A stretch of 64,000 nt of DNA from Brevibacillus reuszeri (GCF_002897295.1 NZ_BEXF01000016.1:1-64000), one strand, 5' to 3'; shown: positions 50,643 to 59,735, counted from the stretch's first letter. The notes: generated by a model from the letters alone, not told the origin. Numbers and translations: made by a program.

Positions 50643-51758
50643 TTGATCCGCATGGTTCCAACTACACCACTAACACCTGGGCACGATCCATGGGAGCCGT
50701 TGTTAGGTGCGACACCGCCCGCCTATAAGCTAACCAGCGTCGAATTTACCGTCACAAATCTATGTAACCTCCGCTGTGAGCATTGTGCGGTTGGTGATAC
50801 ATTGCGATATAAGGACGATCCCGCTCTGCCAGTTGATCTGATTCTTCGTCGATTAGATGAAGCAAAAGACCTGCTTACTCTCAGTATAACAGGCGGAGAA
50901 CCGATGTACAGCGAGCGGACTGTGAAAGAAGTGATTCTTCCGATCCTTCGCTATGCGACAGACCGCGGTCTGCGTACGCAGATCAATTCCAACATGTCGA
51001 TGCCGTTTTCGCGCTATGAGCTGATTCTGCCTTACATAGATGTCATGCACATTTCATGGAACTGGTCTACTCCCGAAGAATTCCATGATATTGTTTACGC
51101 AAAAGCAAGACAGTCGGTTTCATCCAAACAGGCAGAAACTCTTTTTCACGGCATGATCGAAAATGCAAGGAAGCTTTCGGAGGCAGGAGTTTTTGTTTCT
51201 GCGGAGACAATGCTGAATCATCGAACATGGCCGAAGCTTGAGATTCTTCATCGACAAATTCAGGAAATGGGCAGCAAAAGACATGAGGTGCATCCGATGT
51301 ACGCCAGTGATTTTGCACGTGATCTGGATGTTTTGTCGCTTGAAGAACTTCGCCTGGCTGTTCATCGGATGCTTGATGTTCGCAACGAGGAGCTCTGGAT
51401 GCTGTTTGGCACGTTGCCGTTTTTTGCATGCAGTCCATTGGAGGCGGACCGCGAACTGATCCACCGTCTGCGTGAAGCCAAAAATGTCACGACCCGTAAC
51501 GATCCTGATGGACGCAACAGACTCAATATCAACATTTTTACCGGTGATGTGATTGTTACCGACTTCGGTGATGTCGAGCCGCTGGGCAACATTCAGACAG
51601 AACCTTTGCAATCGATGTTTGCAAAATGGCAGAAGCACACACTCAACCAAAAAATCAATTGCTTCTGTCCTGCGGCTTCATGTGCAGGACCGAATTTGCT
51701 CGTAGCCAATACGTACTATCCGCAGATTGATTTTAGAAAGCGCAAAGCTTTGGTCTAA
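50643..51758 (+). CDS. yfkAB: Radical SAM protein YfkAB
   Basis: About 371 residues, the length of B. subtilis YfkA+YfkB (373). The [4Fe-4S] ligands are CNLRCEHC (CxxxCxxC) and the SAM-binding GGE follows in LSITGGEPM. A C-terminal CFCPAASC cluster suggests an extra Cys site, as in SPASM-like radical SAM enzymes. The precursor acted on is unknown. TTG 50643 follows AAGGAGG at eight bases and is a better start than the upstream ATG at 50610. The spore SASP gene follows within 35 bases. Confidence 0.9.
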   Translation: MIRMVPTTPLTPGHDPWEPLLGATPPAYKLTSVEFTVTNLCNLRCEHCAVGDTLRYKDDPALPVDLILRRLDEAKDLLTLSITGGEPMYSERTVKEVILPILRYATDRGLRTQINSNMSMPFSRYELILPYIDVMHISWNWSTPEEFHDIVYAKARQSVSSKQAETLFHGMIENARKLSEAGVFVSAETMLNHRTWPKLEILHRQIQEMGSKRHEVHPMYASDFARDLDVLSLEELRLAVHRMLDVRNEELWMLFGTLPFFACSPLEADRELIHRLREAKNVTTRNDPDGRNRLNINIFTGDVIVTDFGDVEPLGNIQTEPLQSMFAKWQKHTLNQKINCFCPAASCAGPNLLVANTYYPQIDFRKRKALV

Positions 51759-51790
51759 TTGGGCAACCTATGGACAGAGGTGAATACTAC

Positions 51791-52054
51791 ATGAGTAGAC
51801 GCAGACGTCCTCTTGTCCCCCATGCTCGAAGCGGACTTGATTCCCTGAAAGCCCAAGTAGCAAACGTAGATAACCCTGACCAAGCAAAGTATGAAATTGC
51901 CCAGGAGATGGATATCCCGCTGCAGCATGGCTATAACGGCCAACTCCCTTCTCAAGCAGCCGGACGCATCGGTGGTCGACTAGGCGGAGACATGGTCAAG
52001 GAATTGGTTCGTATGGGTATGCAAGCGATGAAGCAACAAGGAAACAAATCATGA
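51791..52054 (+). CDS. Small acid-soluble spore protein, alpha/beta type
   Basis: 87 residues. The GPR-protease region KYEIAQEMDIPL and the AAGRIGGRLGGDMVKELVRMG helix are the hallmarks of alpha/beta SASPs, which coat spore DNA, give UV resistance, and are degraded to amino acids at germination. The N-terminus (SRRRRPLVPHARSGLD) is more basic than usual. ATG 51791 follows AGAGGTG. Should be expressed late in the forespore. Terminator at 52066. Confidence 0.9.
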   Translation: MSRRRRPLVPHARSGLDSLKAQVANVDNPDQAKYEIAQEMDIPLQHGYNGQLPSQAAGRIGGRLGGDMVKELVRMGMQAMKQQGNKS

Positions 52055-52065
52055 CAACCTTGGGA

Positions 52066-52109
52066 AAAAAGAAGGAACCGCCTCCAAGAAACTGGAAGCG
52101 GTTCTTTTG
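52066..52109 (+). terminator. Terminator of the SASP gene
   Basis: GAACCGCCTCCA at the left pairs with TGGAAGCGGTTC at the right with one mismatch, followed by TTTTG. Confidence 0.8.
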
Positions 52110-52135
52110 CGTTCTCCTGCTAAGCTCCGCAGAAT

Positions 52136-52324
52136 TTAGCGGAGTCGATCGAGCTTCTTCGCACTTGATTTACGCGGACCAAGCATCGTCCGACTAATAT
52201 TGTTCACTTTATGGAACGAATCAAATACTTGGTCGATCACTTCTACCAGTTCCCTGATCTGCACCACTTTTCCATAGACGCCCATGAAATGGTGTCTTAC
52301 GTTTTTTCCGTTTATCCCAAACAT
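52136..52324 (-). CDS. Hypothetical 62-residue basic peptide
   Basis: Starts MFGINGKNVRHHFMGVYGKV and ends KSSAKKLDRLR. Basic, no membrane helix; the middle is helical (IRELVEVIDQVFDSFHKV). It is backed by a very strong AAGGAGGTG site, so translation is likely. No family recognised. It lies next to the SASP and LysM/coiled-coil genes, which suggests, without proof, a spore-related role. A CTCCGC...GCGGAG hairpin (52125-52144) covers its stop. Confidence 0.65.
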   Translation of the reverse strand: MFGINGKNVRHHFMGVYGKVVQIRELVEVIDQVFDSFHKVNNISRTMLGPRKSSAKKLDRLR

Positions 52325-52415
52325 GGCCGCACCTCCTTCTGATCTCTACTACCACCATATGCACAAAGGGTGTAAGTGGAAATCGAGAATACAGGGAAAA
52401 TTACTTCAGCTGCGC

Positions 52416-52787
52416 CTATTGACGCGGCTGCGCAGTTCCTGGCGGACGTGGACGGGGTGGTTGCGTTGGCGGTGGTGGAGCTGGACGCTCCAGACGAGTG
52501 ACACGAGTCTCTAAACGGGTAACCCGATTTTCCAAGCGATCAACGCGGTCACTCAATCTCGTATAGTCATCACGAAGTGCATCCACACGTCTTTCCAAAC
52601 GGTCAAGCCTGCGATCTACGGTATCAGTTGGTGCTGGTGTCGTTGCAACGGGGATATACAGGTTTTGACCAACGTAAATGTAATACGGGTATGCAATATT
52701 ATTTACACGGATCAACTCCTGAACCGGGACGCCAAAACGGGAAGCGATGCTGTTCAGTGTATCTCCCGAACGGACTACATAGTTCAC
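52416..52787 (-). CDS. LysM-domain protein with a coiled-coil and Pro-rich tail
   Basis: About 123 residues. One LysM peptidoglycan-binding domain (MNYVVRSGDTLNSIASRFGVP to VGQNLYIP, about 1-48). Then a coiled coil of heptads (RRLDRLERRVDALRDDYTRL; VDRLENRVTRLETRVTRLE, about 58-102), and a Pro-rich tail (PAPPPPTQPPRPRPPG). It has no signal peptide, so it may be a spore coat/cortex-associated protein loaded in the mother cell, like SafA and SpoVID. GTG 52787 follows GGAGGAG at nine bases, a much better start than the in-frame ATG at 52805. Confidence 0.85.
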   Translation of the reverse strand: MNYVVRSGDTLNSIASRFGVPVQELIRVNNIAYPYYIYVGQNLYIPVATTPAPTDTVDRRLDRLERRVDALRDDYTRLSDRVDRLENRVTRLETRVTRLERPAPPPPTQPPRPRPPGTAQPRQ

Positions 52788-52958
52788 GTATGACCACTCC
52801 TCCATGGTTTTATATACGTTATTAACCTATGCCCGCCTGGACCTAGTGGAAATAAACCAATACCCATTTTTCGAAGAATAGTCAATTACCCAGTATATTC
52901 GCCGTTGCAGGCGCTGTCATTCAAAGGCTCGGCTTTTGATCATAAACCAAGTTGTTAC

Positions 52959-53945
52959 TCAGAAATAGTTCATGCTCATCGCCTCACGTATTTCTTGCAT
53001 GGTTTCCTTTGCTGCAAGTCGCGCTTTTTCTGTACCAGACATCAGAATCTCGTCGACTCTTTTCGGATTATTTTGGTACACAATTCTGCTTTCCCTCATT
53101 GGCTCTAGTAAATTGTTGATCGATTGCGTAATTTTTTGCTTGCATTCGGCACATCCGATTTGGCCCTTTTTGCAGCTTTCATAAATTTCAGCGGAGCCTT
53201 CTTCCCGAAAAGCTTGGTGATAAGCGTAGACGGGACACACTTCAGGATTGCCGATATCCGTTTTGTGAATCCTGGCAGGGTCCGTCTTGGCTTTTTTTAG
53301 CTTCTCACTGACCTCTTCCGCGGTGGAATCCAACTGAATGGCATTTCCAAGGCTCTTGCTCATTTTATTGTTTCCATCGAGTCCAACGAGTCGTGGAACC
53401 TCTCCAACTAGTGCTCTTGGTTCTACCAATACAGGCGTATACAGCTGGTTAAAGCGCCGCACGATTTTTCTGGTTTGTTCAATGTGAGGTACCTGGTCCT
53501 CTCCGACCGGGACCAGTGTTGCCTTGCAAAACGTAATATCTGCTGCTTGACTTACCGGATAACCAAGAAATCCATAATACATATCCTGAAATCCGCGTTC
53601 CAATGCTTCTGCTTTAATCGTAGGATTGTGACGTAAGGAATTGACTGTCACAAACATGGAAAAGTATGTCGCAAGCTCAGCAATCTCCGGAATCAAAGAC
53701 TGGATAAATATGGTTGCTTTATCTGGGTTCATTCCTACGGCTAAATAGTCCAACGCTACATTGCGCAGGTTCTCCTTGATCAACTCCGGGTTTTCGAAGT
53801 GGGTAGTCAGCGCTTGAACATCTGCCAGGAGCAAGTATGTTTCATACTGATGTTGCAGCTCCACTCGGTTCTTTAAGCTGCCAACGTAATGTCCAAGGTG
53901 AAGTTTTCTCGTAATCCGATCCCCTGTTAAAATACGCTCTTTCAT
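52959..53945 (-). CDS. trpS: Tryptophan--tRNA ligase, TrpRS-II-like with a Cys cluster
   Basis: 328 residues. HIGH-like HLGH at 16-19 and KMSKS at 194-198 are intact. The N-terminus LTGDRITRKLHLGHYVGSL belongs to the streptococcal/clostridial type rather than the B. subtilis TrpS type (MKTIFSGIQPSG). Cys 237, 258, 265 and 268 form C-x20-C-x6-C-x2-C, close to the [4Fe-4S] motif C-x22-C-x6-C-x2-C of Thermotoga TrpRS. ATG start behind AGGGAGG. Under a Trp T-box. It may be the sole or an accessory TrpRS. Confidence 0.93.
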   Translation of the reverse strand: MKERILTGDRITRKLHLGHYVGSLKNRVELQHQYETYLLLADVQALTTHFENPELIKENLRNVALDYLAVGMNPDKATIFIQSLIPEIAELATYFSMFVTVNSLRHNPTIKAEALERGFQDMYYGFLGYPVSQAADITFCKATLVPVGEDQVPHIEQTRKIVRRFNQLYTPVLVEPRALVGEVPRLVGLDGNNKMSKSLGNAIQLDSTAEEVSEKLKKAKTDPARIHKTDIGNPEVCPVYAYHQAFREEGSAEIYESCKKGQIGCAECKQKITQSINNLLEPMRESRIVYQNNPKRVDEILMSGTEKARLAAKETMQEIREAMSMNYF

Positions 53946-54034
53946 TTCTGATCCTCCCTAATAATTGGCTTATGTCGCGTACATTTGAGAACCACCAACC
54001 GTCATCCATGGACATCCCCCCTTTCAAAGAATAC

Positions 54035-54300
54035 AAAAAACCCCGCCCAACAAAGGACGAGGTTATCGTGGTACCACCTTTTTTAATCGCAAAAATGCGA
54101 TTCACTCTAAAGTACGGCAAGAACAAAAAATCCTTGCGATACTCCTCTCTTGATAACGGCGAGAGAATCCCGGCAACGCCTACTTGTTGTTCAACGAAGC
54201 GACTCAGAAGCCCATTCGGTATCAGGTGAGGATCGGTTCGCAGCAACCACCGACTCTCTGGACCTCATGATCTGATACGTACTTGCTCTTCTTCAACATC
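54035..54300 (-). ncRNA. T-box leader of trpS
   Basis: On the minus strand the T-box GGTGGTACCACG (54078-54067) and an intrinsic terminator follow a long structured Stem I/II/III region from about 54300. A candidate Trp specifier codon TGG lies at 54214-54212 in GAATGGGC. Uncharged tRNA-Trp would stabilise the antiterminator and turn trpS on. The stretch 54301-54421 upstream holds no gene. Confidence 0.9.
54040..54063 (-). terminator. trpS T-box attenuator
   Basis: On the minus strand ACCTCGTCC (54063-54055) pairs with GGGCGGGGT (54048-54040), with G-U pairs, followed by TTTTTTG. Confidence 0.8.
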
Positions 54301-54376
54301 GTTAATCCGTTCGTATATGATTTCCACAATAGTAAACGGAAGTAATCAAGAAATCAACTGAAACTTTATGAAAAAA

Positions 54377-54407
54377 CCTCCAGCTGCACTCCTCGTGCGC
54401 CAGAGGC
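54377..54407 (-). terminator. Terminator of the fumarase gene
   Basis: On the minus strand CCTCTGGCGCAC and GTGCAGCTGGAGG pair with bulges, followed by TTTTTTC. Confidence 0.65.
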
Positions 54408-54421
54408 TTTCCACAATCTTT

Positions 54422-55954
54422 TTATTTGAATACGGGTTCTGCGAATTGAGCCAATTTCTCGAGGGAGGATTTCTCTACATCAGCATGCAAGCTGTTTCCG
54501 TGTGAATCCATCGTTACAATCGCAGCAAAGCCTTTTACGCGCAGATGCCACATTGCTTCCGGAATACCGAATTCCATGAAGTCGACACCTTCTACTTTTT
54601 CCAAGCATTCCGCATAATATTGAGCGGCTCCACCGATCGCATTGAGGTAAACAGCTCCATGCTCACCCAGTGCTTTCAGCGTTTTCGCACCCATGCCGCC
54701 TTTACCGATCACAGCGCGGATACCGAACTTCTTGATAATATCGCCTTGGTATGGCTCCTCGCGAATAGAGGTAGTTGGACCTGCGGCTTTTACATGCCAC
54801 TCGCCAGCTTCATCCTTGAGCATAACCGGACCGCAGTGATAAATAATTCCGCCATTCAGATCTACTGGGCAATCGTTTTCCATCAGGTAGCTGTGCAGGG
54901 CATCACGTCCTGTGTGCATTTCACCATTGATGATGACCACGTCGCCTACCTTCAGGCTGCGGATTTGCTCTTCGGAAATCGGTGCTTGCAGAACAACTTC
55001 ACGACGAGTTTCTCCAGCTTCAGCAGTTGCTGCTGGAGTGAGGTCCATCTCCACTACTTCGTCTTTATACAGGTAGCGCTTGATCTCGCCTGTCTCTGGG
55101 TTAAGTCGTACGCCTTGACGACGGAATGCCCAGCAGTTGTACGCTACAGAAACGAAGAAGCTTGCTGGCAGGCGGTTTTCAACACCGATCTTACAGCCGA
55201 GCAGCGTAGCGTTTCCGCCAAAGCCCATGGTTCCGATACCCAATTGGTTCGCAGTTTCCATGATGTAGTCTTCCAGCTTGGCCAAATCAGCGTTTGGATT
55301 TACATCGTCCACGCGGCGGAACAATTGATGTTTCGCGAGTGCGTATCCAGATGTACGGTCTCCACCGATCCCAACACCGATGAAGCCCGCACTGCAGCCT
55401 TGACCTTGTGCTTGGTAAACCGCATGCAGGATGCATTTGCGAACGCCATCCAGATTGCGTCCCACTTTGCCGAGGCCTTCGAGCTCACAAGGCAGAGAAT
55501 ATTGAATGTTCTTGTTCTCACAGCCGCCGCCCTTGAGGATCAGCTTGATTTCAATATCGTCCTCTTCCCATTGTTCAAAATGGATCACAGGAGTACCAGG
55601 ACCGAGGTTGTCCCCGCTGTTTGCTCCTGTTAAGGAATCAACAGAGTTGGAACGCAGCTTGCCTGTTTTTGTAGCTTCAACAATTGCTTCTTTAATTGCC
55701 TTTTTAATAATAATTTGGTTAACTCCCACTGGAGTTTTTACCTCGAATGTCGGCATGCCTGTGTCCTGACAGATTGGGGAAACATTCTCTTCTGCCATGA
55801 CCACGTTTTGCGCGATTGTGGACAAAGAGATCGCTGCGCGTGTGCCCAAATCTTCATTTACTTTTGCAGCATTGACGGCACGACGTACGTCTGGTGGCAG
55901 ATTTGTGGAGGTATCCGTAATCAGTTCCAGGATGCTTTGCTTCAAGTTTTCCAT
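54422..55954 (-). CDS. fumA: Class I fumarate hydratase ([4Fe-4S])
   Basis: 510 residues containing both the alpha and beta domains of class I fumarase in one chain, as in E. coli FumA/B. The Cys ligands for the [4Fe-4S] cluster lie in the alpha part: SPICQDTGMP, GGCENKN and the GQGCSAGF segment. It converts fumarate to malate in the citric acid cycle and is oxygen-sensitive. Other Bacillales rely on class II FumC (citG). ATG behind AAAGGGG. Single gene with its own terminator. Confidence 0.92.
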   Translation of the reverse strand: MENLKQSILELITDTSTNLPPDVRRAVNAAKVNEDLGTRAAISLSTIAQNVVMAEENVSPICQDTGMPTFEVKTPVGVNQIIIKKAIKEAIVEATKTGKLRSNSVDSLTGANSGDNLGPGTPVIHFEQWEEDDIEIKLILKGGGCENKNIQYSLPCELEGLGKVGRNLDGVRKCILHAVYQAQGQGCSAGFIGVGIGGDRTSGYALAKHQLFRRVDDVNPNADLAKLEDYIMETANQLGIGTMGFGGNATLLGCKIGVENRLPASFFVSVAYNCWAFRRQGVRLNPETGEIKRYLYKDEVVEMDLTPAATAEAGETRREVVLQAPISEEQIRSLKVGDVVIINGEMHTGRDALHSYLMENDCPVDLNGGIIYHCGPVMLKDEAGEWHVKAAGPTTSIREEPYQGDIIKKFGIRAVIGKGGMGAKTLKALGEHGAVYLNAIGGAAQYYAECLEKVEGVDFMEFGIPEAMWHLRVKGFAAIVTMDSHGNSLHADVEKSSLEKLAQFAEPVFK

Positions 55955-56137
55955 CTATGACGCCCCTTTTGACGAAGTGGTGTGATTGGTATCCTAAACC
56001 GCCTACTATTATAGCACATGCTGTCCTACCTGTCCGTAGATTGCAGCCCAAAGCTGTATAAGTGAAACACTTCAGAGCGTGACACCGTCTTATTCTCAGG
56101 AAGCTTTCAAGCCGATGAAAAACGAAGGAGGATCACT

Positions 56138-58117
56138 ATGAAAAAAAGGCGTGCTAGCCTTTTAACAGCTGCACTTTTCCTAGCGATTACGCCGTTTCTT
56201 TTTGCGAATGGCGCTATGCAAGAAACAACAGCACTCGCAGCAGATAAGGACGGACTTCCTGTAGTTGGTTCTTACGATCAGCTGAAAAAACTGCTGAAAA
56301 CAACTGAAACGAGCATTATGTACAAGTACGGTGTTCCTGCTCCGCAAAGCGTCGTCCCCCCACAAAATGTTTCTCTAGAAACGGCAGCAGCAGCGCCGGA
56401 TTCTTCCTCTGACTATTCCACGACGAACACGCAGGTACAGGGAGTAGACGAAGCCGACATCGTCAAATCAGACGGCACTTATCTTTATCAAGCAACGAAT
56501 GCCGAGGTGCGAATTATCAAGGCTTTCCCGGCTGATCAGCTGAAAGTTGAATCACGAATCACATATGAGAACGGATTGTTCCAGCCGCTTGAGATGTACG
56601 TCGATGAAAAAAGACTGGTCGTGATCGGGCAAGCAACCGAGGTCTCGTCGACATCCTCTCCTGCATCAAGCGAACCTTCCGTTCAAGCATACAAAATCGG
56701 TATCCCCTGGTATCCAGAAAAACAAACGGTCAAAGCGCTTGTATACGATCTCTCGGACAAAAAGCATCCACAACTCACTCGTCAGGTCGAAGTAGAAGGT
56801 CAATACCTGTCTTCCCGTAAAATTGGCGCAAGCCTGTACATGACCGCAAATAGCTATGTAAACACGTACAGAATTCTTCAGGAGCAGAGGGAAATACCAG
56901 GTCCAATCTATCGTGACAGCGTCCAAGGCGATGGCTATAAGACCATTCCCTACAGCGATATACGGTACTTTCCTGAACGAATACAGCCCGACTACTTGAT
57001 GGTCGCAGGTGTCAACCTCGATGATCCCAAACAAAAAATGTCCATGAATACGTATCTGGGCGCTGGTGAAAACATTTATGCCTCAAAGGAAAATTTGTAT
57101 GTCGCTGTGACCGAGTATAAAGCTGCTGCGTTGCCTACCCAGTCAAAAGAATCCTTTGCGCCGGAAATCATGGTTGTGCCCGCAAACGAAATCATCACCA
57201 ACGTGTATCGTTTTGCCATGGATCATGGGACTCTCACCTACTCCGGAAAAGGAGCTGTCCCGGGCCGAATACTCAATCAATTTTCGCTGGATGAGCATGA
57301 TGGATATTTGCGGGTAGCGACCACGAACGGTGAGATGTGGCGTACGGATGAGTATACATCCAAAAATAATTTGTATGTGCTGGACGACAAGCTCTCGATT
57401 TACGGCAAGCTGGAAGGAATCGCGCCAGGAGAGCGCATTTACTCTGTTCGATTTATGGGTGATCGCGCCTACATGGTGACCTTCAAAAACGTTGATCCAC
57501 TGTTTGTATTGGACCTGACTAAGCCGAAAACGCCAACGATTCTAGGTGCACTAAAAATACCAGGCTACAGTGACTACCTCCATCCCTATGACGAAAACCA
57601 TATTATCGGTTTTGGCAAGGAAGCAGAATCAGATAAAGACATGGCGTATTACCAAGGAATGAAGGTCGCTCTCTTTGATGTATCAGATGTCTCTCACCCA
57701 AAAGAAAAATTCAAAACCGTAATTGGCGATCGAGGAACGAATTCCGAGCTGTTGTACAATCACAAAGCTCTCCTCTTCTCAAAAGAAAAGGACCTCTTGG
57801 CATTTCCTGTGACGGTATACGAATGGACGCCAGAACAAAAGACTGTAGGTAACATTCGTGATTATGGCCAATTCACTTTCCAGGGAGCTTATGTGTATCA
57901 CCTTACTTTACAAAAAGGCTTTACCCTCGCAAATCGGATTACCCATCTCGACGAGCAAGACATGAAAAAGGCTGGAGATGGCTGGTACGAGAGCGAAAAA
58001 AATATCAATCGAATCCTTACTATTGATGACACGATCTACACCGTTTCGAACAGTTATGTCACAGCCCATCAGCTTTCTACGAAACGGCAAGTAGGAACTC
58101 TACCACTGACGAAATAG
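56138..58117 (+). CDS. Secreted beta-propeller domain protein (PF09826-like)
   Basis: 659 residues. Signal peptide (KKRRASLLTAALFLAITPFLFANGAMQ), a short linker, then the marker VQGVDEADIVKSDGTYLYQ of the archaeal/bacterial beta-propeller family. The remainder is a series of four-stranded blades (ADIVKSDG, LEMYVDEKRLVVIGQ, LFDVSDVSHPKEKFKT). It is probably exported to the cell surface; no catalytic motif is visible. ATG start after GAAGGAGGA. The next gene follows about 80 bases later on the same strand. Confidence 0.85.
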   Translation: MKKRRASLLTAALFLAITPFLFANGAMQETTALAADKDGLPVVGSYDQLKKLLKTTETSIMYKYGVPAPQSVVPPQNVSLETAAAAPDSSSDYSTTNTQVQGVDEADIVKSDGTYLYQATNAEVRIIKAFPADQLKVESRITYENGLFQPLEMYVDEKRLVVIGQATEVSSTSSPASSEPSVQAYKIGIPWYPEKQTVKALVYDLSDKKHPQLTRQVEVEGQYLSSRKIGASLYMTANSYVNTYRILQEQREIPGPIYRDSVQGDGYKTIPYSDIRYFPERIQPDYLMVAGVNLDDPKQKMSMNTYLGAGENIYASKENLYVAVTEYKAAALPTQSKESFAPEIMVVPANEIITNVYRFAMDHGTLTYSGKGAVPGRILNQFSLDEHDGYLRVATTNGEMWRTDEYTSKNNLYVLDDKLSIYGKLEGIAPGERIYSVRFMGDRAYMVTFKNVDPLFVLDLTKPKTPTILGALKIPGYSDYLHPYDENHIIGFGKEAESDKDMAYYQGMKVALFDVSDVSHPKEKFKTVIGDRGTNSELLYNHKALLFSKEKDLLAFPVTVYEWTPEQKTVGNIRDYGQFTFQGAYVYHLTLQKGFTLANRITHLDEQDMKKAGDGWYESEKNINRILTIDDTIYTVSNSYVTAHQLSTKRQVGTLPLTK

Positions 58118-58198
58118 CGGCAATGCTCTGTCATGCGGACTGGTTCTGTGCTAAGATGAGTAAGTGAACGTAGCGTTAGATAGAAAGGGTGTCCCTAC

Positions 58199-58888
58199 GT
58201 GGATTATCTTAGTCTCAATTTGACATCAACACTTGCAGGGTTAGCAGCTGTGATTTTGGTTATGTTCCTCCGGCTCCACTGGCCCTTTCGCTTCCAATAT
58301 ATGGCCAATCTGTTTAAACGCCGATTGGACGTTCGGCTTCGCTTTCTGGATGCTTCTTATCGCAAGAACCGTTCGCGCTCAGTAGCCATGCTGGATAAAT
58401 CTACTCACGAAATCATGAGTGGCAATTATGAACTGGCAGAAAAGTTTATTGTACAAGGAATAAACGTTTGCAAAGAGCAGCCCTCTTTGTTTAATCAAGC
58501 CATGATTCACTATTTGTTCTATAATCTGGCGGTTGTCTACTATTCTTCTGGACGCTATAGTGAGGCTTTAGAAGTGGCATTCCGCATTTATCAGCGTGAT
58601 CAGGGAATGACAGATTCACTTGCGCTGATTGCTTGCTCGCATGCTCGTTTGGGTGAGGTCGAAAGCGCTCTGGAAGCGTATAAGCTTATTTCTCGCAAAC
58701 GATCCGCTCGTGATTGGAAGCTTTTTTGCCTAGCCGAGATTGAGGCAGCCAAAGGAAACTATGAGCATGCCCTCACCTACCTGCGTCAATTAATGGGAAA
58801 ATCGTCGGCCAGCTTTTTGCATCTCAATCGTTCCGAGCTGGAAAAACGTTTGGAGGAATGGCAAAAAGCCGAAACGGAGGCAGGCTGA
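58199..58888 (+). CDS. Membrane-anchored TPR-like protein
   Basis: 229 residues. One N-terminal transmembrane helix (NLTSTLAGLAAVILVMFL) with a short cytoplasmic or external lead, then alpha-helical pairs like tetratricopeptide repeats: EKFIVQGINVCKEQPSLFNQA, NLAVVYYSSGRYSEALEVAF and CSHARLGEVESALEAYKLI. TPRs hold protein partners together; no enzymatic motif. The start is GTG 58199, after GAAAGGGTG. Exact function unknown. Terminator follows. Confidence 0.75.
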   Translation: MDYLSLNLTSTLAGLAAVILVMFLRLHWPFRFQYMANLFKRRLDVRLRFLDASYRKNRSRSVAMLDKSTHEIMSGNYELAEKFIVQGINVCKEQPSLFNQAMIHYLFYNLAVVYYSSGRYSEALEVAFRIYQRDQGMTDSLALIACSHARLGEVESALEAYKLISRKRSARDWKLFCLAEIEAAKGNYEHALTYLRQLMGKSSASFLHLNRSELEKRLEEWQKAETEAG

Positions 58889-58913
58889 AATCACCCTCCG
58901 CTATGTTTCACAC

Positions 58914-58948
58914 GACCGCACATGCGTTTTTCGTGTGCGGTTTTTTAT
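58914..58948 (+). terminator. Terminator of the TPR-like gene
   Basis: ACCGCACATG (near 58915) pairs with CGTGTGCGGT, followed by TTTTTATT. Confidence 0.8.
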
Positions 58949-59053
58949 TGGGGGAGTAATTGTGTAAATCTTGTATAGACAAGCTTTCATTTTTCCCCCG
59001 TAATTCTGTCTTACAATAGAAGGCATACATGCATGAAAGAGAGGATTTTTCTA

Positions 59054-59680
59054 ATGAAAAAATTTGATGTAACCATTCTGACAGCATCCGTACTCGTCCT
59101 CGGACTCGTAGTATTAGGCGTATCTCAGGCGAAAGAACCCGCTGGTGAAGCTACAGGTGCTGTTGTAGCAACGATTGACGGCAAAAACATTACACAGTCC
59201 CAGCTCTATGACGAAATGAAGCCTACTGTCGGGAAAGAAGCGATGGCTAGCATCATTGCTACTGAGCTAATTAATCTGGAAGGAAAGGCTCAAGGAATTA
59301 CGATCTCCGATGAGGAGCTCAACAAAGTCATCGGTCCGGTTAAAGAAAAATTAAAAACTCCAGAAAAATTCCAAGAATATTTGAAGGAAAAGGGAATGGA
59401 TGAGAAAGATTTCCTGGAGCGGACAAGACTCCTGCTGTTGCGCGACAAGCTGATCGAAAAAGCTTACCCGACTACGGAGAAAGACATTACGGACTACTAT
59501 GAGAAATATAAAGATAAGCTCAATGGCACCTTGGAGCAAGTTCGTCCAGAGGTCGAGGAAAAAGCAAAAGAGAAAAACAGACGCAAAAATACGCCAGAGT
59601 GGATGGACGCCATGAGCAAAAAGTACAAGGTAAAAGTACTGGACCCAGCTCTGGACTCTGTCGAAGAAGCGAAAAAATAA
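59054..59680 (+). CDS. SurA N-terminal-domain exported protein, no visible PPIase domain
   Basis: 208 residues. A Lys-led hydrophobic N-terminus (FDVTILTASVLVLGLVVLG) acts as a signal or anchor. The following 150 residues (ATIDGKNITQSQLYDEMKPTVG, ISDEELNKVIGPVKEKLKTPEKFQEYLKEKGMDEKDF) match the SurA/PrsA N-terminal chaperone domain. It ends in a highly charged helix without the parvulin isomerase motif, so it is a chaperone-like rather than isomerase-type member, probably extracellular. ATG 59054 follows GAGAGG; the upstream ATG at 59033 is less likely. Confidence 0.8.
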   Translation: MKKFDVTILTASVLVLGLVVLGVSQAKEPAGEATGAVVATIDGKNITQSQLYDEMKPTVGKEAMASIIATELINLEGKAQGITISDEELNKVIGPVKEKLKTPEKFQEYLKEKGMDEKDFLERTRLLLLRDKLIEKAYPTTEKDITDYYEKYKDKLNGTLEQVRPEVEEKAKEKNRRKNTPEWMDAMSKKYKVKVLDPALDSVEEAKK

Positions 59681-59689
59681 CTCAACAAA

Positions 59690-59735
59690 AAAGACTTCTG
59701 TTCCACCTTCACTGGTGCCAGAAGTCTTTTTTTGC
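59690..59735. terminator. Terminator between the SurA-N and MBL genes
   Basis: AAAAAGACTTCTG and CAGAAGTCTTTTT pair perfectly, with T-runs on both sides, so it may work in both directions. Confidence 0.85.

Noticed and set aside
54545..55633. Long plus-strand frame opposite the class I fumarase gene
   Set aside because: Antisense shadow of a strongly biased codon pattern; the fumarase reading has all expected motifs.
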